From the NCBI RefSeq assembly GCF_001625305.1, contig NW_017802379.1, positions 3,199,290-3,263,289 on the forward strand: a stretch of 64,000 nucleotides of DNA, written 5' to 3'. Below, one piece after another: positions 26,868-36,723 of this stretch. A program made the translations under genes and the position numbers. Within the stretch, counting starts at the first letter, position 1. Each line of letters starts with the position of its first letter. The notes under the pieces are model-generated. The model was not told where the DNA came from and searched no databases. It saw nothing but the letters and a program-made list of their open reading frames with translations. The DNA comes from Branchiostoma belcheri (lineage: Eukaryota > Chordata > Leptocardii > Amphioxiformes > Branchiostomatidae).

Positions 26868-28162
26868 AACATGTATGTAATCTACAACAGACTGTTTACT
26901 TGCCACGTGATGTTGCAAAAGTCATGACTGATATTTGCATAAACAGTTGGCACCTAGCAGGGCCACGAGCCATTCTGTTGGCGGGTGACAGTTTAAAACA
27001 AGTAAAAAAGATCTTAACCTTCAGTCACATTCATGTCATGTTTTCATCACCGATAATTGTCCTGTCGAATCTTTGTTTATTCTTCATACTCATCTGTAAA
27101 CATATGTCTTGTTTACGACTAGGCGAAGAAAAACACCATTGTTCTTCCACCCAAAATATGGCAATGATTCGTACCAAAGATGTTTATTGAACGTTGGTTG
27201 TTGTCAGTTTTCGAAGAACAGGCTTGCTTCTGCATGCAAGGTGAGACTAATCTTCAGATGAGACTGATACAGAAGATGACATAGGCGTTCGGTAAGAACT
27301 TCGCATGCTACGTGTTGTCATTTTACATTCCTGTATTCTCATTCCCTGGTTCTAGAAAAGTTACCAGGATTTCGCTACAAGTCGTGTCACGTCACACTAC
27401 TGCATTATTTTCTGTAAGACTGAGACTTATCTTCGGGATCAACTGTGTGAAAAGTAGTTTTGTACGTGACGTACATGTAAATATCTTCCTTCGTTACGAC
27501 TATTCAACATTACAAGTGCATAGCTTACACTAGACTATTGCCTCCGTGAAGAAGGCATTGTTTCGGGTAGCTATGTGAATTTGGTGGATGTACATTGTAT
27601 GGATGAATTGACGTAGTTTAGACCTAGTAAGGTAAAGGTTAGACCTAGTAGCCATGTGAAATTGCTATATAGAATATAAAGATCAACAATACACGCAGAT
27701 TCGTCAGTTACTACGCATGTCCACTTGCAAAAAGACAATTAATTTGTCTGCAGTAAAAGTCTACTGACGTGCTTTTTACGACAAACCGTTCTGTTTGCAA
27801 TTGTTAAAAAAAATATAAACTCTATATTTGGTCAGTTATAAAACGCTATGATCCTGTTATTAGCTTCTGGGAGATGATTATAATTTATGCCTTGCGATAT
27901 TGTAGAACCCATCAAAATAAAGTGACGCTTGTTAGCGTTACTGCTGCAAATTTTTGACATTATTCTAGAAATCAATAATGCCATTTCATAACGAGACTTG
28001 GTCACCTACTTTATACTGGTTAAGTAAATGAATAACATCCGTGTTGTGTTGCATGAATCTATACCAAACCAGATTCAATTTACGTGTGCCATATACAGGT
28101 AAAACTCTGGCAATCTAAAATCTATCCAGGTCAACTGTTGTCAGAAACGATTTCAAAGAAGT

Positions 28163-31121
28163 ATGGCACAGGCAAATCCGGAAACCGGCACTGAGGATTT
28201 CAGGTCACGTGACGACGACGTCACTTCCGGCTGGTCTGTCAGATTCCAGAAAGATGGCGACATTGAATCGTGTGGTGTTGATAACCCGATGTACGGACAA
28301 AACACTTTGGAGAAACAAATTCAGATGAAGGTGCAAAGTGACCACAAAACTAGTACATTGTATGCGCAAAATGACCAAAACACTAGTGCAGTGTACGCAC
28401 AAAATGACCAGACAACTAGTACGGTGAACGTGCAAAATGACCAGAACACCAGTGTAGCGTACGCGCAAAATGAACAGACCACTAGTACAGTCACTACAGT
28501 GTATGCGCAAAATGACCAGAACACCAGTGCAGTGTACATGCAAAAGGACCAGAAGACAGGTACAGTTTACACGCAAAATGACAAGAACAAGCATTGGACG
28601 TGCAAAACGCCCAGAAGAACACCAGTACAGTGTCAGTGTACGCGCAAAATGACAAGAACGCCAGAGCAGTGTACGTGCAAAAGGGCCGGAACACCAGTAC
28701 AGTAACTATAAACGAGCATAATGACCACAACACCGGTGCAGTATACGGGCAAAATGACCAGAACACTAACGCTAACTCAGCTGAAATGAATGACATCCTT
28801 CGCTCCACACACGCGTTTCATCCGAATCAGATGTACGAGCAAGACACTTTGAACCCCAACCCGATGTACATGGCCGGCGATCCGGATTCTGATCATCCGA
28901 TACACGAAGGAACCGGCCGCCCAGTCGTTACAGCCTCCTTCAGGTCGGATAACAGAGATAAAGATCCCGTCATTCAACCATATGCTATAAGATATGACGA
29001 TGATGATGACGATGGCTATAGCAACAACGACTTGACAGGATGTGACGTATCCGGAAACGCAACCTCTGTTGGGGATGACAGCGTCCCACATGCAATCTGC
29101 AATACTCCGAATCCAATTTATCATAATCCGAATCCAGCCAATATTCCCCTATATGCAGTTTGGGGTAAGATCTATAATATGTTTACATTTGAACTAGTTC
29201 TAATACAAAGCTTGCCGTAGAGGTAAGGCTTTGCATTCATTGAATCACTATATAAAGATTGTCACTATACAATAAGACATTTGCAATGTTCAGCAGAATT
29301 AAACTGATTTACAACAACAACAAAAAAAATCCTGAACAAAACCTGTCCATGTTAATTAATGAGGAATGCACAGCTACTATGACGTCACTTGTAGATAGAC
29401 CTCATGACTCGGTGAGCAGTGCCTCAAAATTTACTAATTCTCTAGTACTTCGGACGCTGTCTACTGTCCGTTTCTTTGTTTCTTCATATCTTCTACGTGT
29501 GTTCGTAAAAGACGTTTTTCCCAGCCATGCCAGGGTGTTTTTCAGGAAGAAGACATCTAGTGCAGGTTGCTGTTACAGGAGCCGTCATCCTGCTATTAGG
29601 CATCGTCGGTGCCTTAGCCGGGATAGTCTACACCATTCAGGACACCCAACAGGTCAGTGTCTGTACAAGTCCCCCACACACGTAAAAAATAAGCCGAAGC
29701 ACAGCCTCCTTGAGAGTACATGATTTTCCGCAAATGACATACATGAGCAACGGACCAAAGATCGTTAGAAGCCGGTATCGGCCCTCTTCCTGGTTCAATG
29801 AAAATGTTCCATGATATGATTTTCATTTCGCCCACAGATGACATCAGCTGTGGACACTACCTACACCACAACAACTGATGAAGATCTCTTGTCCACAGTA
29901 AGTTAATTACGAGAACAATCATAATTGTTTTCAGATACATAAAAGTCTATTTTTATCAAAATTAACGGGAAATTGATATTCTTCAGGTCCAGTTTGCAAA
30001 TGACACCTTCTGGACAACATACCCTACACTGCCGTCAACGTACAGCAGCACACAATGTATGTAATTACAGGTTTATCTTACGTAGGTGAGAGCTAGCACT
30101 TGGTTAATTATAATATTACAGTAGCTAATCATCATATTTAAATGAATTATTGGGCAAGTCAAGCCTGGGCCACCTTAGCTTGGCTGAGTGATGGCTATCG
30201 TTGATACTGCAGCAAAATAGAGTTTTGTACATGTATCTCATTGTCACCACAGAAAGCCACGACGGAGGCGTGATATCGGAGAATATCATCATCATTGGCG
30301 AGGAAGGATCAAAGTATCCATACAAATATCGGAACGATCGCGGTGTGGTGGTATCGGAAGACAATGGGATATTTGTGTCAGATCTTGACACAAGACGAAT
30401 CGACGTCTACAGCATGAACGGCACCTATCTCCGCCACTTCCCTACCGAGTTGCCCGATGGCAATGGGCAAAAGATGCTGCCTTATGACGTTGCCATGGAC
30501 GGACAGGGTCACCTGTGGGTACCTGTATTAAAAAGGTACCGAGATAGTGATGCTTATGTAGTTCAGTACAGTCAAGATGGCCAGCCATTGAGCAAGTTCG
30601 CGTTTCAATCATCCAGAGGATTCCCTCACATTGACTTTGACGTTCGCACTAATAAAATCATCTTGGTCAACGGTTCTCAAATCGTGATGTTCCATCCTAA
30701 TGGTACACTGTACCAGACGTTCGGAAATAAAACAGGCCTAAACATGAATCTGCAGTACGCTGCTTCAGACAAAGATGGAAACATTTTTGTGACTGAACAA
30801 GGCTATTCTATTGTCCAGGGATACAATCCCTTGGGACATCGGCTATTCAAATTCGGGGGCTATGGTAGCGGTGAAGGTAAACTCAATTTTCCGCGAGGTA
30901 TTCGCGTGGACACTGCCGGTCACGTCATCGTAGCTAACGAGGAAAACGGACGGGTGGATGTGTTCACAAGCCGCGGGGAATTTCTCCTCACTGCCGCTAA
31001 AATCACAAAGCCGTGGAATCTTGCCGTGGGATCGGATGGTCAGTTAGTAGTGACCAAGACTGTCGACAATACTATAACTATCTTTCCAGGCTGGCGTTTC
31101 CATAATGTTTCAAAGATTTGA
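28163..31121 (+). pseudogene. NHL-propeller membrane protein, copy A (disrupted)
   Basis: Exons deduced by homology to copy B: 28163-29164, 29546-29652, 29838-29897, 29987-30056, 30253-31121. Frame 1 starts MAQANPETGTEDF and runs through about ten 11-residue repeats. Near 28590 one repeat is 4 nt short, and the rest of the exon (DVQNAQKN... to the donor at 29164) is in another frame. The TM exon (VTGAVILLLGIVGALAG) and short linker exons follow. The second lesion is at the junction 30056/30253: the last exon base is T where copy B has G, so the spliced codon becomes TAA just before the propeller. The propeller frame itself is open to TGA at 31119. Two independent lesions argue for a pseudogene, though draft sequencing errors or a truncated, still-expressed cytoplasmic/TM product are possible. 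Confidence 0.75.
28330..28775 (+). repeat. 33-bp coding minisatellite, copy A
   Basis: About a dozen imperfect 33-nt units encode variants of YAQNDQNTSAV. Copy B has about five units (33760-33925), so the array length changed after the duplication. The frameshift of copy A lies inside this array, as expected for slippage. Confidence 0.85.
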
Positions 31122-31560
31122 TATTGCTCTTGTGGCATATCATCAAGTAGATGTTACCTTCGCTAAGATTTTGTTTTGTTAAAAATCAAATATTGTGAAT
31201 GGTTGCTTATGATAGTGTGATGTGAGTAGGTGTCCGCCCTTGACTATGTTCGGTTATTGGCCGTAGAAAGAAGTTTGTTTTCAAATAAGAATATAAGGAT
31301 ATTGCCAAGGAAACGGAAACACAGACAACTTTAGCAAGGGAAACTTATCTTACCTGCATTATAAACTGAATACGATTTGCTGGATGTTGAATGTTTCTTA
31401 GTTGTTGTGCTCATTGTTTACCTATGTGGATTTGTATAAAACAATATGTGATTAGAAAAGTTGTATTCGGAATACCATAAGAGTTTTAACTGTTAGTAAG
31501 CAAAAATGTTGTATATTGTAATTTGACACATAAAGAGCGACGACTACCCTTCAGTTGAAA

Positions 31561-31566
31561 AATAAA
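31561..31566 (+). terminator. AATAAA polyadenylation signal downstream of NHL copy A
   Basis: Canonical hexamer 440 bp after the stop codon of copy A on the same strand. This is the nearest canonical signal I found; use is not proven. Confidence 0.35.
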
Positions 31567-31904
31567 AGCACTCAGACATTGTATGTTAGTCATGTGTTAA
31601 TTACGTATACGCCAACTTTACACACCACATACGCACATACCTGACAATTCTTTTAAAACATTTTACGGCAACTCGCGCATACAAATTATGTAGGCCCACA
31701 GTTACGTAGCAATCTGCATACCTCACCTACATATACAGGCCCCTTATCAAACTGTGAACCTCAGGGGATCGGTAACCTATTCTAGCGTGATGGTTGAGAA
31801 CTGCAATGCAGATTCTGCACTGTATAAAGAGCACAACCACCTATTAAACATAGGCCATGGCACAAAAGGTGCATTTCAGCTTCTTGATAATCTGAAACGA
31901 AATC

Positions 31905-32046
31905 ATACATAGAACATCCTGAGACAGTCGTCTTTACCTAGCCTGGGTACCATCCTACTTGTATGCCGGGGCTCCCACACTCGCTTCCCTATGATGCCGC
32001 ACATCCAATCAAAACCACACATCTTGAAGGCTCTTTAACTGAAAAT
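31905..32046 (-). pseudogene. Decayed fragment of the terminal SLC5A exon and 3' UTR
   Basis: Matches the end of SLC5A copy 1. CATACATAGAACA and GAGAC..TCGTCTT match the region around its stop codon (36690-36730). Then GATGCCGCACATCCAATCAA and AACCACAC..GAAGGCTCTTTAACTGAAAAT match its exon 15 and acceptor (36868-36917). The middle of the exon is replaced by unrelated sequence that includes TAGCCTGGGTACCA. No reading frame survives. It is the transporter tail carried along when the NHL gene was duplicated. Confidence 0.8.
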
Positions 32047-32753
32047 CAAAATATGTGGAAGGAAATTAAATGGTGATGAATAGTGGTACCATTATGATCT
32101 ACAAAAGGAAGGGCTCACTTTCTTTTGAAGCAGTACCATGTAACGATATTACAGCTTTGATTAGATTATAGTTGATTACGTCATTCTTTTCGATGATGAA
32201 GAATGATTTTACAGAGCAAAATCCTCATAGACGTGTTACGCAGTAACAGTTCCACGAACATGCAAAGATGTACGTGGAAGTGTTCTTTAAAACGTGATCT
32301 TCTACAGACACTTGATTTTTTACGTAACGTCGCAAAAGTCGTGACTGATATTTGCAGAGACAGCTGGCACCTCCCAGGGCAGTCGAGATATTCTTTAGGG
32401 GGGGGGGTAACAGTTTAGAACAACTAGACAAATTCCTAACTTTCAGTCACATTCATGTCATGTTTTCAACGCCGGTAATTGTTCTGTTAAATCTTTGTTT
32501 TCCATTCATATTCATCTGTAAACATATCTCTTGTTTCCGACTAGGCGAAAAAAACACCATTGTTCTTTTACCCAAAAGATTGCAATGATTTCTACCTATG
32601 TTTATTGAACGTTGCCTGTCGTAGTTTTTCGAAGAACAGACTTGTTTGTGCAGAAGAGCTTGAGACCGAAGACGATATAGACGCTCGAATACAAACCCTT
32701 GCTGTAGAAGCCCTGCGGTAAGCGCGATATGTTTTATTTTCTACCGCTTTTTT

Positions 32754-32816
32754 AGTCTGTGTAGCGCAACGGTTACAGCGTTGGACTGGGAACCAATAGG
32801 TCCCGGGTTCGTTGAT
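32754..32816 (+). repeat. tRNA-derived SINE-like fragment
   Basis: An A-box match (TAGCGCAACGG, 32762-32772) and a degraded B box (GGTTCGTTGAT) at tRNA spacing, with AACCAATAGGTCCCGGGTTC between. The 3' acceptor half is missing. Absent from the corresponding place in unit A, so probably inserted or degraded after the duplication. Confidence 0.45.
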
Positions 32817-33170
32817 TTTTTTAGTCTGTATGCTCCTTTCTACATTTCTGCATTTGCTTTTCCTTGTGGTTGAAACTTACCAGGATTTACAAAAAGGCTT
32901 GTCACGTCACACTACTGCAAAGTACCCTGTAAGACTGAGACTAATCTTCGGGAACAACTGTTTGGAAAGTAGTTCTGTACGTGAGGAAAATATTTTCATT
33001 CGTCATGACAATTCAACACCCAAGTGCGTTTCTTAAACTAGGCCATTACCCATGTGAACTAGGCGTTGTTTTGGGTGGCTACTTATGTGTATGTATGTGG
33101 CCGGCCATGGCCCAAGTTTAGATCCAGTAGCCTGATGCCCAACGACCCTCAACGAGGTAAAGGGATAGGT

Positions 33171-33188
33171 GAGGTGAGGTGAGGTGAG
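33171..33188 (+). repeat. Short AGGTG tandem repeat
   Basis: About three and a half copies of the pentamer, upstream of NHL copy B. Confidence 0.6.
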
Positions 33189-33583
33189 CCATGTATCATT
33201 GTCACGTGACATGTTGACACGAATAAGGACAACCTCAGACACTCAGACACAGTACATGTTGGCTTGTCAGTTACTACGCATGTCCAATGGAAAAAACAAT
33301 TAATTTGTCTGCAGTCTAAGTCTACTGATATACATACATACATACATACTTTTTGATGACAAACCATGGGAAAGGGCCCTGTTGGTTTCAAAAGATGTAA
33401 GACTAGATCTTTATGAAAGCTTTAACAAGATTGCATGCTATACATTTTGCCAGAATTATTGTATAATATTTGCAAGATGTTGCAAGAATCTATACCTAAG
33501 AATTCAATTTACCTGTGCCAAATACAGGTAAGCGGGCGAAATCTGTCCACGTCAATTGTCATCAGAAGCGATTTCGAGAAAGT

Positions 33584-36336
33584 ATGGCACAGGCAAATCC
33601 GGAGACAGGCACTGGAGAGGAGATCGAGTCACGTGACGATGACATCACTTCCGGCTTTTCTGTCAGATCCAGAAAAGATGGCGACATGGAATCGTGTGCT
33701 GTTGACAATCTGATATACGGACAGAACACTCTGGTAAAACAAATTAAGATGAAGGCGCAAAATGATCATGACCAGAACACTAGTGCAGTGTACGCGCAAA
33801 ATGACAAGAACGCTAGTGCAGTGTTCATGCAAAAGGGCCAGAACACCAGCTGCAGTATAGTAAACAAGAAAAATGACCACAACACCGGTGCAGTATACGG
33901 GCAAAATGACCAGAACACTAACGCTAACTCAGCTGAAACGAATGACATCCTTCGCTCCACACACGCGTTTCATCCGAATCAGATGTACGAGCAAGACACT
34001 TTGAACCCCAACCCGATGTACATGGCCGGCGATCCGGATTCTGATCATCCGGTACACGAAGCAACCGGCCGCCCTGCCGTTAGAGCCTCCTTCAGGTCGG
34101 ATAACAGAGATAAAGATCCCGTCATTCAACCATATGCTGCAATATATCCGGGTTATGACAGTGACTACAACAAGGACAGCCTGGCAGGATGTGACATATC
34201 TGGAAATGACGCAGGCACTGCAACCTCTGTTGGGGATGACTGTGCCCGGCATACGGTCCGACATGCCCCGAATCCAATCTATCATAATCCGAATCCAGAC
34301 GAGATTCCCTTAGACGCAAGTTGCGGTAAGATTTGTAATATGTTTACATGTTTAACGTTACAGTTGTATAAATGCAATGCTTGCCTTAGAGTCATCGAGG
34401 TGAGTGGTTTACTATGTAACCGGTGGTTATTATATAATATGGCTGTTATAATTCTATCATCTAAAATGTGAAGCAGAATTAAACTGTAATTTCAACGGAA
34501 ACACTTTCTACTTGACAGAACTAGTACTAAGCAATCCACCGCTTCCATAACGTCACTTGATGTAGATAGAACACGTAACTCGATGAGCAGTACCTCAAAA
34601 CTGGCAGAAAGTTTGTGGCGTCCTCCGTCTCCACAAATGTACTTTGGACGCTGGTGTGTTGTCGGCTGTTTTGTTTCTTCATATCTTCTGCTTATCTTAG
34701 TAAAAGAATTTTTTCCCAGCAATTTACATTTTCTTTCTGAGCTAGAGTGTTTTTCAGGAAGTAGACATCGTCTGGTGCAGGTTGCTGTAGCAGGAGCCGT
34801 CCTCCTTCTATTGGGCATCGGCAGTTCCTTAGCTGGGGTGTTCTTCATCATGCAGGGTACCCAAAAGGTCCGGAACTGTATGGGGCATTCTCAAAATATG
34901 CTTTAATATTTCATGGATTCAATGTTTATGATCTTCTGTTCTGTGTGCTGTTGGAGGCCGATGTTGGCCACATCCCGATTCAATGTCAAGAAAATTTTCC
35001 ATGATGAGATATTTATTTCGTCCACAGATGACATCAACTCTGAACACTACCCTCACCTCTGGTCACCCTGCCTGCTGCAGTCCTGAAGAGACAACTCATG
35101 AAGTCTTGTACATGTTCTCCACAGTGAGTTAATCACGATTCTTATTCTAGTTCTATAATACTGAGCAAAGCCCTATCTAGGGCATCCCGCCCGGGGGACG
35201 GTAATGGTTTGTCAAATTAAGCCAAATATTATTAAAACGCAATTGCTTATTTGTATCATTCACGATGGAAGATTCATATTCTTCAGGTCCAGTTTTCCAA
35301 TGACATCTTCTGGGCAAGAGACCCTACACTGCCAGTAACGTACAACAGCACACAAGGTATGTAGTTATAAGTTTATCTAATGACCTAGTAGGTACAAAGG
35401 GGTGATAGCTATCCTCTTGCGGCTTTCGTTGATACTGCATGCAGCGAAACTGTAAGGCTTTACTCTGTCACTGCAGAAAGCCACGACGGAGATGTGATGT
35501 CGGAGAATATCATCATAATTGGTGAGGAAGGATCAAAGCATGGACACAAACATCGGAACGATCGCGGGGTGGTGGTATCGGAAGACAATGAGATATTTGT
35601 GTCAGATCTTGACAAAAAACGAATCGACGTGTACAGCATGAACGGCACCCATCTCCGCCACTTCCTCACCGAGTTACCCGGTGGCAATGGGCAAAAGATG
35701 CTGCCTTATGACGTTGCCATGGACGGACAGGGTCACCTGTGGGTACCTGTATTAAAAAGGTACCGAGATAGTGATGGTTATGTAGTTCAGTACAGTCAAG
35801 ATGGCCAGCCATTGAGCAAGTTCGCGTTTCAATCATTCAGCAGCGGATACCCTCACATTGACTTTGACGTTCGCACTAATAACATCATCTTGGTCAATGA
35901 TAGTCAAATTGTGATGTTTCATCCTAACGGTACGATGTGCCGGACCTTCGGAAACGAAGGGGGGCAAAAAATGAGATTGCAGTACGCTGCTTCAGACAAA
36001 GATGGAAACATTTTTGTGACTGAATTACTCGATTCCGTTGTCCAGGTATACCATCCCTCGGGACATCGGCTTTTCGGAGGCTATGGTAGCGGTGAAGGTA
36101 AACTAGATTTTCCGCGAGGTATTCGCGTAGACACTGCCGGTCACGTCTTCGTAGCCAACGAGGGAAGTGGACGGGTGGACGTGTTCACAAGCCGCGGAGA
36201 ATTTCTCCTCACTGCCGCTGAAATCACAAAGCCGTGGAATCTTGCCGTGGGACCAACTGGGCAATTAGTAGTGACCAAGGCTGTCGACAATACTATAACT
36301 ATCTTTCCAGGCTATTTCAATGGTTCAAAGATTTGA
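33584..36336 (+). CDS. Type II single-pass membrane protein with NPxY-type motifs and NHL beta-propeller (copy B, intact)
   Basis: Exons: 33584-34325, 34758-34867, 35028-35123, 35287-35356, 35477-36336; 1,878 nt, 625 aa. The start is the ATG of MAQANPETG, shared with copy A; a longer upstream frame has no counterpart. Residues 1-247 are hydrophilic: YAQNDQNTSAV-type repeats, then acidic tail. Tyrosine motifs are NLIY (42-45), NPMY (143-146) and NPIY (230-233). Residues about 254-279 form the TM helix (VAVAGAVLLLLGIGSSLAG), preceded by RHR, predicting a cytoplasmic N-terminus. After a Thr/Ser-rich stalk, residues about 340-625 hold NHL repeats (for example GSGEGKLDFPRGIRVD, HVFVANEGSGRVDVF, KPWNLAVGPTGQLVV), enough for a six-bladed propeller. 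NHL propellers bind protein or RNA; outside the cell, protein ligands are likelier. No RING, B-box or filamin domain, so it is not a TRIM protein. Function unknown. Confidence 0.82.
33760..33925 (+). repeat. 33-bp coding minisatellite, copy B
   Basis: About five units encoding NDQNTSAVYAQ-like repeats, in frame throughout, unlike copy A. Confidence 0.8.
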
Positions 36337-36611
36337 GAATGCTTTAGTGGCATATCATCATCAGTAGACGCAATGACTATGATTTGATAATGATATTGCC
36401 TTCGCCAATATCATTAAGGTTTTGCTTTTTATTCCTTTTGTACTTACACAAATAATGTACTCCCCATGCACAGTTACGTAGCCAGTCCGCAAATCGCACC
36501 TACATGTACAGGACTCATCCAACTGTGAACCTTAGGGGATCGGCAATCTATCTTAGCGTTTTGGTTAAGAACTGCATTACAGATTTTGCACTGTATACAA
36601 GAGCACAACCA

Positions 36612-36617
36612 TTTATT
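36612..36617 (-). terminator. AATAAA polyadenylation signal of SLC5A copy 1
   Basis: AATAAA on the minus strand 107 bp past the stop of SLC5A copy 1. In the relic at 31.85 kb the equivalent site is degraded (TATTAAA on the plus strand preceded by C). Confidence 0.5.
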
Positions 36618-36723
36618 AAACATAGACCATGTAGACCATGTCACAACAGGTGCATTTCAGTTTCATGATCATCTGAAAAGCAAGCAATTCAACCATACAT
36701 AGAACACGCTGAGACCCTTGTCT

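Larger units (their letters stand above)
26868..32231. repeat. Tandem segmental duplication, unit A
   Basis: Collinear with unit B (32259-37133). Shared landmarks in order: TGACTGATATTTGCA, TTCAGTCACATTCATGTCAT and CATCTGTAAACATAT upstream; the NHL gene exons; 3' flank GTGAACCT(C/T)AGGGGATCGG; CATACATAGAACA; the SLC5A last-exon remnant; and CTACAAAAGGAAG plus CAGAGCA in what is intron 14 of the intact transporter. The unit is about 5.4 kb and ends inside transporter-derived sequence. Confidence 0.85.
31122..33583. other. Spacer between NHL copies A and B
   Basis: Contains the poly(A) signal, the SLC5A exon relic, duplicated intron-14 sequence to about 32231, the duplication junction (about 32231-32259), upstream sequence of unit B, a tRNA-like fragment (32754-32816) and a short AGGTG array (33171-33188). 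No intact gene. Confidence 0.6.

Noticed and set aside
26816..27190. 124-codon plus-strand frame, with a similar frame at 32203-32588
   Set aside because: Similarity between the two comes from the segmental duplication. The frames differ by stops and shifts, so the conserved DNA is 5' flank, not coding.
28205..28808. Minus-strand Val/Cys/Leu-rich frames over the NHL repeat exon
   Set aside because: Periodic antisense translations of the 33-bp repeat; a multiple of three keeps them open.
33515..33583. Upstream extension MPNTGKRAKSV of the NHL copy B frame
   Set aside because: Copy A has no open counterpart, and both copies share the ATG of MAQANPETG.
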